From assembly GCA_024743435.1 (NCBI GenBank), contig JANSWO010000012.1:62001-126000 (forward strand): a DNA stretch of 64,000 nucleotides, written 5' to 3'. This DNA is from Pseudomonadaceae bacterium. Its GTDB lineage: Bacteria; Pseudomonadota; Gammaproteobacteria; Pseudomonadales; Azotimanducaceae. A model generated the notes under the pieces. It made no database searches, was not told the DNA's origin, and saw only the letters and a program-made list of their open reading frames with translations. Position 1 is the first letter of the stretch, and the number at the start of each line of letters is the position of its first letter. Shown in pieces: positions 8,603-20,166 of the stretch. A program made the translations under genes and the position numbers.

Positions 8603-8689
8603 TGGTACCTGGGGCCGGAATCGAACCGGCACGGGTGTTACCCCACCAGAGTTTGAGTCTGGCGCGTCTACCAGTTTCGCCACCCAGGC
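8603..8689 (-). tRNA. tRNA-Leu, anticodon CAA
   Basis: On the minus strand the gene starts GCCTGGGTGGCGAAACTGG at 8689 and ends CCCCAGGTACCA at 8603, including an encoded CCA. The acceptor stem, the D arm (GGTAGACGC), the anticodon stem CCAGA/TCTGG with loop CTCAAAC, a variable arm (GTGGGGTAACACC, as expected for class II leucine tRNAs) and the T arm (GCCGGTTCGATTCCGGC) all fit. The anticodon CAA reads UUG. Length is 87 nt. It lies antisense to the upstream open extension of the queA frame, which is therefore not coding. Confidence 0.97.
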
Positions 8690-8729
8690 ATAGGAAGAAG
8701 CGGACGACCTGCTGGCCGCTGGCGGCGCC

Positions 8730-8757
8730 ATGTTACCGGAAGGCGGGTTGTGATCAA
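8730..8757 (-). promoter_or_regulatory. Candidate sigma-70 promoter for tRNA-Leu
   Basis: Reading the minus strand, TTGATC (8757-8752) and TAACAT (8735-8730) are separated by 16 bases. A GC-rich stretch GGCGCCGCC follows the -10, as in stringently controlled stable-RNA promoters. The -10 lies about 40 bases upstream of the tRNA 5' end. Confidence 0.45.
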
Positions 8758-8895
8758 CGGCAAAATGCAAACGCAGGCAATGCCTCGCGTCGCGGCAACT
8801 TGCTGGGTACACTGCGCGCCGTTCGAGTCTGGCTGACCCTTCGGCCAGCCAGCTCAACGCTCCTTAACCTGAATTGGGCACTGGCACCTGCAGCC

Positions 8896-11363
<2,468 letters not shown>

Positions 11364-11512
11364 ACGCTGTCGGGTCTGGAAATTCAGTCACGCGCCCCCA
11401 TACGGGCGCTCAGGCAGCGGACTTTCTTATGGTTCGAGTGCCTTCATCAGCGCCTGCCGAGAGCCGTCGTTGGCATTTGCGACCCTAAGAGCAACTGAGA
11501 GCACCCGACACT

Positions 11513-13447
11513 GTGGCAAGAGACGATCGACTCGTTGGTGAATCACTGATAGGTACTGGACGGCCTAACATCCGTCCGGTCAATTCGTTCCCGTTGTGGC
11601 GCTACCTCCTGCTGCTGGTTGTGCTGACGCTGGGCGTCATCTACGCACTGCCAAATCTCTATCCGCCCGATTATGCGCTGCAGATCAAGCCGGAAGGGGA
11701 TGCCATTACCACCCAGGCAACGCTGAACGAGGCGGTCGCTGCGCTTGGCGATGCGGGCATCGCGGTAAAAGGCTCTGAGCTGTCGGATGGCTCCGGCCTT
11801 ATCCGGCTGACCTCTGATGCCGATCAGCTCACCGGCCAGGATGTTCTGCGGGAGCTGTTGCGCTCGGGCGGTGATGATGACCACCAGATTGCACTGAATC
11901 TCGCGCCGACAACGCCCACCTGGCTGCGTGACCTTGGCGGCAAACCCATGGCCTATGGTCTTGATCTCTCGGGCGGCATTCACTTCCTGCTGCAAGTCGA
12001 TATGGCCAAGGCGTTGGCGGATCGGATGAAGAGCGAAGAGGACCGGCTCAAGACGCTCATGCGTGAAGCCGAGCCGCGCATTCGCGCCTCCAACATGCGC
12101 GACAGCTGGGTTGCCGATGGCCGCCTGGTCATTCCCTTCGACACCAGCGCCGCGCGGGATCAAACGGAGGACATTGTCCGTTTGTCCGAAAATAATTTCG
12201 CGGGCTACACCATCGACACCTTTGATGAGTTGGGTCGATTCGAGCTGCGCATCGCGATGAGCGATGACCAGCTGCGTGAGGTTGAAGACCAGGCGGTAGA
12301 GCAAAATCTGCAGAGCCTGCGCAACCGGGTAAACGAGCTTGGTGTGTCTGAACCGCTGGTTCAGCGCCTTGGCCGTGCGCGCATCGTGGTTGAGCTGCCT
12401 GGTCTGCAGGACAGCGCCTACGCCCGAGGCATTCTGAACAAATTCGCGAGCCTCGAATTCCGCTTGTCAGCCAAGCCCGACGATCGCAGCTTCGAGCTGG
12501 AATCTTATCCCTACGAAGGCCGAACCGAGAGTATTCAGCGGCGCAACATCGTCACCGGCGAAGAGGTGATCAGCGCGCGCCAGGATTACGACCAGGAATC
12601 CGGTCAACCCCAGGTCAGCATCACGCTGAGTGGGCCGGGTGGTGATCGCATGCACCGCACGACTCGGGAGAACGTCAATCACCCGATGGCCATTCTGTTC
12701 ATTGAGCAGATTCCGGAAGAGCGGGAAAGGCTGGTTGATGGTGAGCCAACACTCGTCAAAGAACTGCGCGAAGAGAAGCGGCTCATCTCCGTCGCCACTA
12801 TTCGCGGCGCGTTTGGCCACAACTTCCGCATTACCGGTTTGTCACTCACGGAAGCGCGTGATCTTGCGCTGCTGCTGCGCGCCGGTGCGCTGGCCGCACC
12901 GATGTACATTGTCGAGGAGCGCACCGTGGGCGCGAGCCTCGGTAAAGACAATATTGAGAAAGGCCAATTGTCGTTGATGATTGGCTTGGCGGGCGTCTTC
13001 ATCTTCATGCTCGTCTACTACAAGCTGTTCGGTATCGCGGCGAACATCGCGTTGACGGCGAACCTGATTTTGCTCGTTGCGATCATGAGTGTGCTCGGTG
13101 CAACGCTCACCCTGCCTGGCATTGCCGGTATCGTTCTGACGGTTGGTATGGCGGTGGATGCGAACGTGCTCATCTTCTCGCGCATACGCGAAGAGCTGCG
13201 CGAGCGCTCGCCGCAACAGGCGATCGCGTCAGGCTATGACCGGGCTTTCCTGACTATCCTGGATGCCAACGTCACTACGTTCTTCGTGGCGATCATTTTG
13301 CTGTCGATCGGTAGCGGGCCCATCAAGGGGTTCGCCGTTACGCTGGCGGTGGGCATCGTCACCAGTATGTTCACCGCCATCTTTGGCACCCGGGCCATCG
13401 TTAACCTCATGGTTGGTGGCCGTAGTTTGAAGAGGCTCTGGATATGA
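11513..13447 (+). CDS. secD: Protein translocase subunit SecD
   Basis: 644 residues from GTG 11513. SecD with SecF uses the proton gradient to drive late stages of preprotein export. The N-terminal helix is NSFPLWRYLLLLVVLTLGVIY, followed by the ALPNLYPPDYALQI signature. Then come the large periplasmic P1 domain, and the RND-type membrane bundle with GLDLSGGIHFLL and the GMAVDANVLIFSRIREE motif. No ATG exists near the conserved start; the GTG adds about 24 residues (ARDDRLVGESL...) relative to the E. coli-like beginning and has no clear ribosome site, so the exact start is uncertain. The end overlaps secF by 4 bases (ATGA). Confidence 0.94.
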   Translation: MARDDRLVGESLIGTGRPNIRPVNSFPLWRYLLLLVVLTLGVIYALPNLYPPDYALQIKPEGDAITTQATLNEAVAALGDAGIAVKGSELSDGSGLIRLTSDADQLTGQDVLRELLRSGGDDDHQIALNLAPTTPTWLRDLGGKPMAYGLDLSGGIHFLLQVDMAKALADRMKSEEDRLKTLMREAEPRIRASNMRDSWVADGRLVIPFDTSAARDQTEDIVRLSENNFAGYTIDTFDELGRFELRIAMSDDQLREVEDQAVEQNLQSLRNRVNELGVSEPLVQRLGRARIVVELPGLQDSAYARGILNKFASLEFRLSAKPDDRSFELESYPYEGRTESIQRRNIVTGEEVISARQDYDQESGQPQVSITLSGPGGDRMHRTTRENVNHPMAILFIEQIPEERERLVDGEPTLVKELREEKRLISVATIRGAFGHNFRITGLSLTEARDLALLLRAGALAAPMYIVEERTVGASLGKDNIEKGQLSLMIGLAGVFIFMLVYYKLFGIAANIALTANLILLVAIMSVLGATLTLPGIAGIVLTVGMAVDANVLIFSRIREELRERSPQQAIASGYDRAFLTILDANVTTFFVAIILLSIGSGPIKGFAVTLAVGIVTSMFTAIFGTRAIVNLMVGGRSLKRLWI

Positions 13448-14433
13448 GCGAAACCGCAGCGACTCCCAAGCCAGCAAGCAAGCCGGGGCTTCGTTTCGAC
13501 TTCATGCGCTGGCGCAAAAGCGCGGTCGTTGTGTCGACCCTGCTGCTTGCGGGCTCCATTGCGACGCTGGCAATTCAGGGTCTGAACTTCGGTCTGGATT
13601 TCACGGGCGGAACGTCTGTTGAAGTGGGATTTGAGGAGCCGGTCAATCCGGAAGACGTTCGCCAAACCCTGGCAGCCGGCGGCATCGAGAATGCTGTTGT
13701 GCAGGTGTTCGGCAGCGATCGGGATCTCATCATCCGGGTTCCGCCGCAGGTTGAGGCAGACGATGAAGCACCCATCGGCGGTGATGTCGACAACTCTGCG
13801 CTAGGCAACGAGATACTGGCGGAGCTGCAAGCCGCCTACGATGGCGTGGACATGCGTCAGAACAATTTTGTTGGCCCCGTGGTTGGCGGTGAGCTGACTG
13901 AATCCGGTGGTCTGGCGATGCTGGTCGCGCTCGGCGTTGTCATGATCTACATCATGTTTCGTTTCACCGGCAAGTTTGCCATTGGCGCTGTTATCGCTCT
14001 GGTCCACGATGTCGTGATCGTTCTGGGCGCGTTCTCGCTTGCGCAGTGGACTTTTGATCTGCCGGTACTGGCGGCAGTACTGGCTGTTATCGGTTACTCA
14101 CTCAACGATACGATCGTGGTGTCTGATCGGATCCGTGAGAACTTCCGCAAACTGCGGCGTGGCACCTCGGTTGAGATCATCAATCGCTCGTTGAACGAAA
14201 CGCTAGCTCGAACGCTCGTGACATCCGCGACCACCCTGATGGTGCTCCTCGCGCTCTTGTTTTTTGGTGGTGAGCTCATTCGAGGCTTTGCCATCGCTCT
14301 GACGATTGGTGTGGTGATCGGTACCTACTCCTCTATCTACGTTGCTGCGAATATGCTGCTGGCCCTGAATATCACCCGCGAAGATCTGATGCTCCCTGAG
14401 AAGGAGAATTCCGACCTTCCGGAGATGCCGTAG
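13444..14433 (+). CDS. secF: Protein translocase subunit SecF
   Basis: 329 residues. It has the N-terminal helix, the NFGLDFTGGTSVEV signature near residue 50, a periplasmic domain, and the SecF membrane block with the IGYSLNDTIVVSDRIREN motif near residue 220. ATG 13444 overlaps the secD stop, indicating translational coupling and equimolar synthesis. The tail (EDLMLPEKENSDLPEMP) is short and charged. Confidence 0.96.
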   Translation: MSETAATPKPASKPGLRFDFMRWRKSAVVVSTLLLAGSIATLAIQGLNFGLDFTGGTSVEVGFEEPVNPEDVRQTLAAGGIENAVVQVFGSDRDLIIRVPPQVEADDEAPIGGDVDNSALGNEILAELQAAYDGVDMRQNNFVGPVVGGELTESGGLAMLVALGVVMIYIMFRFTGKFAIGAVIALVHDVVIVLGAFSLAQWTFDLPVLAAVLAVIGYSLNDTIVVSDRIRENFRKLRRGTSVEIINRSLNETLARTLVTSATTLMVLLALLFFGGELIRGFAIALTIGVVIGTYSSIYVAANMLLALNITREDLMLPEKENSDLPEMP

Positions 14434-14442
14434 GGCGTCCTC

Positions 14443-15429
14443 GTGCAGCCATCAAGTTATCGCCGCTTCGCCGACCAGGCTGCACATTACTTCGCAAGGC
14501 CGCACAGTCAGCTACCAGATGGACCGGTGATCAACGCCGCCTGTTGGCGTGGGCAGGAACTGGCTCAGGCTTCGGAGCAATGGCTGGTAACGCCGAGCGC
14601 CGTGCAACTGCAGGAGCTTCATGGCGCAGCTCGTCAACTGAGCAGGAACGGCAGAACGCTCGTTGATGTGAATCGAACGGATGCGCAGCTCGACAGCTGG
14701 CAACCGGAATTTGCTCGCTGGCGCCAGACGCTGGCGAACGGCTGCGGCGTTGTGGTCGTGCGCGGCATACCCGTCGATCAACTCAGTCAGCGCGAAGCTG
14801 AGATGGCGTTCTGGCTGCTTGGCCAGCATCTGGGCGTTCCGGGTGGGCAGAACCCGGAGCAGGAGTTGCTCGGTCATGTCATGGACTATCACGAAGAGGA
14901 TGCAAACCCCCTGGTTCGACGCTACAGAACCACCGGTGACATCGACTTCCACTGCGATGCTGCGGATGTCGTGGGCCTGTTATGCCTTCGTCCGGCGGCA
15001 GAAGGCGGATTGAGCCGAATCGCAAGCTCTGTGCAGATATTCAACGACCTCCAAGCCGAGGATCCGCTGCTTGCAGCTGAGTTGTTTCTACCCCAGGCAT
15101 TGGACTCTCGCGGCGAAGAGAAGCCGGGTGCTACGCCTTTCCGAAAACTGCCCCTTGCCGCCTACGACGGCGAGGTGCTGCGAACGTTTTATCACAGCGA
15201 TTACTTCCGAAGCGCTCTGCGCCACAGCGGCGTCAAACGCAGCGACACAGCAAATGCGATGTTCGATCGCTACGATGAACTCGCAGATGCGAACGCGCTC
15301 GACATGGAGCTACAGGCTGGAGACATTCAACTGATCTCCAACCATACGGTTGTGCACGCGCGCACGGGCTACCAGGACGACCCGTCGGCACCCAGGCATC
15401 TGCTGCGGCTGTGGCTGTCGCTCGAGTAA
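14443..15429 (+). CDS. TauD/TfdA-family Fe(II)/2-oxoglutarate dioxygenase
   Basis: 328 residues from GTG 14443, ten bases after the secF stop. The predicted iron ligands are His170 and Asp172 in DFHCDAAD and a distal histidine in NHTVVHARTGY (most likely His305). Arg322 in HLLRLWLSLE is placed to hold 2-oxoglutarate. The middle GVVVVRGIPV segment is also typical of the TauD family. These enzymes hydroxylate small substrates such as taurine, phenoxyacetates or modified amino acids; the substrate here is unknown. Sitting directly behind secDF, it may be co-transcribed with the translocase genes, which is unusual and carries no obvious functional meaning. Confidence 0.78.
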   Translation: MQPSSYRRFADQAAHYFARPHSQLPDGPVINAACWRGQELAQASEQWLVTPSAVQLQELHGAARQLSRNGRTLVDVNRTDAQLDSWQPEFARWRQTLANGCGVVVVRGIPVDQLSQREAEMAFWLLGQHLGVPGGQNPEQELLGHVMDYHEEDANPLVRRYRTTGDIDFHCDAADVVGLLCLRPAAEGGLSRIASSVQIFNDLQAEDPLLAAELFLPQALDSRGEEKPGATPFRKLPLAAYDGEVLRTFYHSDYFRSALRHSGVKRSDTANAMFDRYDELADANALDMELQAGDIQLISNHTVVHARTGYQDDPSAPRHLLRLWLSLE

Positions 15430-15492
15430 CGCAGGCAGCTTCCAGCATCGCCTAATCGAAAACATCTGAGCTCATCTGAGCTCAATTGGGCG

Positions 15493-17370
15493 CTAAGCAT
15501 TATTTAGCTGCGCTTCGAGCCAGCGTTCAACCTTAGCCTCGAGAACGGGTATCGGCATCATGCCGCCGCTGAGAATAACGTCGTGAAACGCGCCGATATT
15601 GAAGTTGTCACCAAGCGCTGCCTGGGCGGCAAGGCGCATCTGCGTTATTGCGATCATGCCGAGCTTGTAGGATGTCGCTTGGCCGGGCCATGTTGCGTAG
15701 CGATCGATCTCGCGAGTGACGGAATCTTTGGTGTCACCGGTAGTGTGTTGCATCCACTGTATTGCGTGGCTGCGGCTCCAGCGCCGGCTGTGGATGCCGG
15801 TATCCACAACCAAGCGAGCGGCTCGGTAGAGCTCCATTCGCAAGCGGCCCAGGTTGCCCAGTGGATCACCCGCATAGGCACCCATCTCAAAGGCGAGAGC
15901 TTCGGCGTACAACGCCCAGCCTTCGCTGTGCTCCGAGAAAAACATCATGGAATTGAGTAGGCGCTGATCGTCACTGCTGTTCAGCAGGGCTTGGAAGTGA
16001 TGGCCGGGTACCGCTTCGTGGAAAAACAGTGATTTCAGGTAGAACAACGGCCAGTCGCCGGTGTCCTTCAGATTTATCCAGAACGTGCCGGGACGCGAGC
16101 CGTCCGGCCAGGGTGGGGAGTAGTAAGCACCGCCTGAGCTGGCTTCGGCGAATATCGGAATGCGTTGAATAGCCAGCGGCGCATCGGGCAGTGAGGTGAA
16201 CCAGGTGAGCGCTTTGTCACGAATCATGGTCTCGTAGCTGGCGAGTGCAGAGAGTATCTGTTCGCGGCCAGCGTCAGTGTTGTCCGCGAGGTGCTCCGGT
16301 TGCATCGCGAGCTGGCGCACGCGATCGCCAGCACTGCCTGTCGTGAGCCCGTAGGCATCCAGGATGTCATCCATCTCGGCTTCGATACGCTCGACTTCGG
16401 CGAGGCCCAGGTTATGCACCTCGTCGGCGCTCATTCCGTTCGCGCCGTAGTTATCCAGATACATCTGGTACATCGCCTCGCCATTCGGCAGACGCCAGAT
16501 GCCGGGCTCCTGCGATGCTGTCGGCATCAGTGCCTCCAGGCGCTCCGCAAAGTCGATGTAGGCCGGATACACGCTGGCTTCAATGATGCTGACGGCTTGC
16601 GCATGCCAGCGCGCTTTCTGTGCATCGATTGCGTCTACGTTGTCCAACTCGTTGAGCAGGTGAGCGGCGATGGCGTTATCAGCAGCCCTGCCAGTGATGA
16701 AGCTGCGAGAGGCATCGGCAATCGATTGAAGAATGAACCTCGGAGGTTGTGCATCCAGCGCGACGTCTCGCTCGACCAATTCGGTCAACTGCGTGATCGC
16801 CGGGCCTAACTGCTGTAGGCGGGCAAGGAACGCATTCACGTCGTCGGCGTTGCGAAGCTTAAGTTGTGAAGATAGCAGCCGGGGTAGATCCAGCTGTGGG
16901 CTGAAGATCTGGTTCACGGCGTACGGTGGCGAAGCGCCCAAGGTCGATGCTGCGCCATGGGGAAACTGATTGCGACGCACTGCAAGCTTCAGTGCATGCA
17001 CAACAACGGTGAGCGTCTGTTGGTCGGCTTGCGACAGGGTTGTTGCATCGACCGCGAGCAGCCGCTGCAACCAGGTTGCGGTGTACTCGCGCTGGGCCTT
17101 ATCAGCCTGCGGACCGTAATTCGACAGCCGGCTTTGGTAACCCTCACCAGCGATTGCTTCATCGATGGCCAGTTGGCTCGCCCACTCCGGCGACGCGCGC
17201 AGGATTCCTGTCGACAGTTCATCGAGTATGTCGCCCTGTGCTGGCGCGGCTGTTTTGGCGTGCTGTGCGCTCGCGGCTGAGGACTGGCTGGCGCAGCCGG
17301 AAAGCGTCAGTAAACAGCTGACTAAGCCGAAGCCGGCAAGCAAGTTGGATTTCGACAGTCTAGTGATCAC
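15493..17370 (-). CDS. DUF885-family putative zinc peptidase, lipoprotein
   Basis: 625 residues. The N-terminus is a lipoprotein signal with lipobox LSGC, so the protein should be membrane-anchored in the envelope. The metal-binding motif HEAVPGHH is at residues 451-458 and the downstream EGWALYAE at 483-490, the pair that defines the DUF885 family (metallopeptidase-like, gluzincin type). DUF885 proteins are widespread in proteobacteria and are often annotated as dipeptidyl or X-Pro peptidases without direct proof. It is convergent with the preceding dioxygenase gene. The start at 17370 is chosen because it gives the signal peptide directly (MITRLSKSNLLAGFGLVSC). Confidence 0.82.
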   Translation of the reverse strand: MITRLSKSNLLAGFGLVSCLLTLSGCASQSSAASAQHAKTAAPAQGDILDELSTGILRASPEWASQLAIDEAIAGEGYQSRLSNYGPQADKAQREYTATWLQRLLAVDATTLSQADQQTLTVVVHALKLAVRRNQFPHGAASTLGASPPYAVNQIFSPQLDLPRLLSSQLKLRNADDVNAFLARLQQLGPAITQLTELVERDVALDAQPPRFILQSIADASRSFITGRAADNAIAAHLLNELDNVDAIDAQKARWHAQAVSIIEASVYPAYIDFAERLEALMPTASQEPGIWRLPNGEAMYQMYLDNYGANGMSADEVHNLGLAEVERIEAEMDDILDAYGLTTGSAGDRVRQLAMQPEHLADNTDAGREQILSALASYETMIRDKALTWFTSLPDAPLAIQRIPIFAEASSGGAYYSPPWPDGSRPGTFWINLKDTGDWPLFYLKSLFFHEAVPGHHFQALLNSSDDQRLLNSMMFFSEHSEGWALYAEALAFEMGAYAGDPLGNLGRLRMELYRAARLVVDTGIHSRRWSRSHAIQWMQHTTGDTKDSVTREIDRYATWPGQATSYKLGMIAITQMRLAAQAALGDNFNIGAFHDVILSGGMMPIPVLEAKVERWLEAQLNNA

Positions 17371-17639
17371 AGTGCTCTCTCGAATCGGTTAGGGCTGCTG
17401 CCCGGTGTCGGGATGACGTATCTCAAGCAATCCTAGCGAGCGCCGCGGCGCACGTGATGATCCAGTTCGAGGGTGTTTGATGGAGCCAGTTTTAGCGCGC
17501 GCGTTTGCCGGGTGTTTGTTTGGTTGCAAACAGTCGCTCGTATCACGCCTCGAACATCTCTACAACGGGAGCAGGTAACCCTCGCTGGCGGCGCAGCGCT
17601 TGCCGCTTGATCCGTTGTAGGTGCGCAGCGGCGTCGCGT

Positions 17640-18449
17640 TTACGGGTTGGCAGGCGTTGCATCTGCGTCGATCCGACGAACGCCAGCGATCAGTTGCTTG
17701 AACACCTTCGGATTACCGGCAACGACATTGCCACTCGTTAGAAAGTCATCACCGCCGTTGAAATCGCCGACGAATCCGCCAGCTTCGCGAACAATCAGTG
17801 CACCCGCGGCAATGTCCCAGGGTTTGAGCCCGTATTCGAAGAAGCCATCGAACCGGCCGGACGCTACGTAGGCCAGATCGAGTGCCGCAGAGCCAAGGCG
17901 GCGAACGGCGCGAGCCTGGCCGGTAAATTCGCTGAGCATGGCCATGTAAGGTTCGAGTTTGGACGCTACAGACTGAGGTGGCAGGCCGGTGCCCAGAACC
18001 GCCTCGGCGAGCCTCTCACGATTGCTGACCCGAATGCGTTTGCCGTTCAATTGGGCACCTTTGCCGCGGCTGGCGCTGAATTCCTCTCCGCGTACCGGAT
18101 CAACGATCACAGCATGCTGCAGGTTACGGCCGCTGCGCAGGGCAATGCTGACGCAGTAATGATGAATGCCCTGGATGAAGTTGGTTGTGCCGTCGAGAGG
18201 GTCGATCAACCAGACGTTATCGTCTCCAGACTGAGCTTTGCCCGATTCTTCGCCGATAATGGTGTGCTCTGGATACGCTTTCATCAATGCTTCGACGATG
18301 GCCTCTTCGGCGCGTCTATCCACATCAGAGACAAAATCGTTGTGGGATTTTTCCTGCACCTTGATCTTGTCGAACTGATCAATGGAGCGATTGATGATAT
18401 CGGCGGCGGTTCGGGCGGCTCGCAACGCGACGTTAACGGCGGGTTCCAC
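17640..18449 (-). CDS. suhB: Inositol-1-monophosphatase family protein SuhB
   Basis: 269 residues from GTG 18449. The phosphatase metal site is present: Glu67 in IIGEES, and LIDPLDGTTNF with Asp83 and Asp86; the second site WDIAAGALIVREAGG is near residue 215. SuhB hydrolyses inositol-1-phosphate and in E. coli also acts with Nus factors in rRNA antitermination. The frame is open to 18602, but the conserved family start (MHPMLNIAVRAAR in E. coli) aligns with VEPAVNVALRAAR, and a ribosome site (AAGAGAG) precedes that GTG. Divergent from trmJ, as in Pseudomonas. Confidence 0.93.
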   Translation of the reverse strand: MEPAVNVALRAARTAADIINRSIDQFDKIKVQEKSHNDFVSDVDRRAEEAIVEALMKAYPEHTIIGEESGKAQSGDDNVWLIDPLDGTTNFIQGIHHYCVSIALRSGRNLQHAVIVDPVRGEEFSASRGKGAQLNGKRIRVSNRERLAEAVLGTGLPPQSVASKLEPYMAMLSEFTGQARAVRRLGSAALDLAYVASGRFDGFFEYGLKPWDIAAGALIVREAGGFVGDFNGGDDFLTSGNVVAGNPKVFKQLIAGVRRIDADATPANP

Positions 18450-18586
18450 GGGTAACTCTCTTTTGTCATCGAGTGAATGAAGCGAATGCTCAGACGCGCT
18501 GGCGCACCGGTTTGTCTCGGAGCTTGCGCGCAGGCGCGCTATGCTAGTTCTTTTTCTACCCTCAACGTTAGCGGGAAGTTCTGCAA

Positions 18587-19360
18587 ATGCCTGTCTCAGC
18601 ATCCGATGACCGCCCGGATCACGCTCAGTTCGATCTGCTTAAGCTTCGGATCGTGCTGGTAGAACCCAGCCATCCGGGCAACATTGGCGGCGTCGCGCGC
18701 GCGCTCAAGACGATGGGTTTGTCCCAATTGGTGCTGGTTGCCCCGAAGCGCTATCCCGACCCCCAGGCGGAATGGCGAGCAGCTGGTGCTCAGGATGTTC
18801 TGCAGCAAGCCCGCGTTGTCGACAGCGTGGATGAGGCGATTGCTGAATGTCATCTGGTTGTCGGCACCAGTACGCGCTCGCGAACCTTACCCTGGCCAAT
18901 ACATCCGGTGGTTGAAGCTGCGCCGAAACTGCTGGCCGCCTCGGCTCACGGTCCGGTCGCGATTCTCTTTGGCCGGGAGGACAACGGTCTTTCCAACGAT
19001 GAGCTGCAGCGCTGCCACTTCCACGTCGCGATTCCCGCCAATCCGGAGTATTCCTCTCTGAACCTGGCTATGGCTGTGCAAGTGCTCTGTTATGAGCTGT
19101 TCAGGCATAGCGAGTTGAGCACAGCTATCGATTCCAGCTGGGACAAGCGGGCCGCCAGATCGGACGAACTCGAAGGCTTCTTTGGTCACCTGGAAACCGT
19201 ACTCACGGAAATCGACTTCCATGATCCGTCCAACCCGGGCCAGGCTCTGACGCGCTTGCGTCGACTGTTCACGCGTATCCGGCCCGATGAGACAGAGGTC
19301 GCCATGTTGCGTGGCGTCCTGAGTCACGTTCAGCGTGCGGCCCGACTGTCGGATCCCTAG
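18587..19360 (+). CDS. trmJ: tRNA (cytidine/uridine-32-2'-O)-methyltransferase TrmJ
   Basis: 257 residues. TrmJ is a SpoU-class methyltransferase that methylates the ribose at position 32 of several tRNAs using SAM. SPOUT motifs are visible: motif 1 LVEPSHPGNIGGVARALKTM near the N-terminus, motif 2 ILFGREDNGLSNDEL and motif 3 NPEYSSLNLAMAVQVL. The C-terminal dimerisation extension (GFFGHLETVLTEIDF...) is specific to TrmJ. ATG 18587 gives a slightly long N-terminus; LKLRIVLVEPSHPGN is the conserved beginning. It is upstream of iscR, as in relatives where cysE often intervenes; here cysE is absent. Confidence 0.93.
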   Translation: MPVSASDDRPDHAQFDLLKLRIVLVEPSHPGNIGGVARALKTMGLSQLVLVAPKRYPDPQAEWRAAGAQDVLQQARVVDSVDEAIAECHLVVGTSTRSRTLPWPIHPVVEAAPKLLAASAHGPVAILFGREDNGLSNDELQRCHFHVAIPANPEYSSLNLAMAVQVLCYELFRHSELSTAIDSSWDKRAARSDELEGFFGHLETVLTEIDFHDPSNPGQALTRLRRLFTRIRPDETEVAMLRGVLSHVQRAARLSDP

Positions 19361-19390
19361 CTGGCAAGCGGTCTGCGTAGTCTGTGACGG

Positions 19391-19430
19391 CGTTCGGCGG
19401 CGTTCGGCGGCGTTCGGCGGCGCCCGGCGG
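19391..19430. repeat. Four 10-bp tandem repeats upstream of iscR
   Basis: Three perfect copies of CGTTCGGCGG (19391-19420) are followed by a fourth, CGCCCGGCGG (19421-19430). The array ends one base before the predicted IscR-binding site, and the unit equals about one helical turn of DNA. Confidence 0.9.
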
Positions 19431-19431
19431 A

Positions 19432-19456
19432 ATAGTGGACTAAATTAGTCGGGTAT
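19432..19456 (+). promoter_or_regulatory. Type 1 IscR-binding site upstream of iscR
   Basis: The 25 bases match the E. coli type 1 IscR consensus (ATASYYGACT-RWWW-YAGTCRRSTAT) at every position but one, position 6 being G instead of a pyrimidine. The core is a dyad GACTAA-A-TTAGTC. It is 167 bases before the iscR start. In E. coli the [2Fe-2S] form of IscR binds such sites to repress its own operon, so autorepression is inferred here. Confidence 0.8.
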
Positions 19457-19623
19457 TGCAGACTCGCCCAATCGAGCTGACCACCCGTCCGTGATGTGCC
19501 CGGGTAAGCAGTTCCGGTGTGTTTCTTCACCTTGGTTAGGGCCATCCCCGAGCGACAGGCAGGGGATAGGCGTCGAATAGGTAGGTGACAGGTGAGTGTT
19601 ACGTGGGTGATAGGTAAGAACTC

Positions 19624-20088
19624 GTGCGTCTGACCACTAAAGGCCGATATGCCGTAACCGCTATGCTGGATCTGGCCATGCACGAGTCTGCAGGTCCCGT
19701 GAGCCTTTCGGATATCGCGGAGCGTCAGGACATTTCCCTGTCATACCTCGAGCAACTGTTCGGCAAGCTGAAAAGAGCCGGCCTGCTGGCGAGTGTTCGT
19801 GGACCGGGTGGCGGCTATAAGCTGGCGCGCGATAGCGCAGCTGTTTCGGTTTCAGACATCATTACGGCGGTCGGCGAGGGTATCGACGCCACACGCTGCG
19901 GCGGCGCGGGTGATTGCCGGGACGGCCACATCTGCCTTACCCATAACCTCTGGGCTGACCTGTCGGAGCGGATCGATGGTTTCCTGCGCGAGATCGACCT
20001 GGCGGGCCTTGTGCAAAGCGAACAGCAGCGTAGTTCAGGCGATGCGGCTGGCGCGCTGCTCGAAAGAATCGACGCGCGAATTCTCTAG
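19624..20088 (+). CDS. iscR: Fe-S cluster assembly transcriptional regulator IscR
   Basis: 154 residues from GTG 19624. IscR is an Rrf2-family winged-helix regulator that senses Fe-S status. The [18 protein letters not shown] start and the [18 protein letters not shown] recognition helix region are typical. The cluster ligands are at exactly the E. coli positions: Cys92, Cys98, Cys104 and His107 (RCGGAGDC...HICLTH). It therefore should bind [2Fe-2S] and use both type 1 and type 2 sites. The leader just before it carries short G/T-rich near-repeats (GGTGACAGG, GGTGATAGG) and a weak TAGGTAAG ribosome site. Confidence 0.96.
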   Translation: MRLTTKGRYAVTAMLDLAMHESAGPVSLSDIAERQDISLSYLEQLFGKLKRAGLLASVRGPGGGYKLARDSAAVSVSDIITAVGEGIDATRCGGAGDCRDGHICLTHNLWADLSERIDGFLREIDLAGLVQSEQQRSSGDAAGALLERIDARIL

Positions 20089-20166
20089 GTCTGGCCTGCT
20101 CAGTTAACTGGCGAGGAGCGCTATCCTGCTCTACCTTGCCGATCGAATATTGTTGGATTGTCACTA

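Noticed and set aside
8635-8895. 87-codon N-terminal extension of the queA frame
   Set aside because: It crosses tRNA-Leu on the other strand and is not part of the conserved QueA start at MRRQDF.
11543-12304. 253-residue minus frame inside secD
   Set aside because: Antisense to a conserved gene; no motif or ribosome site.
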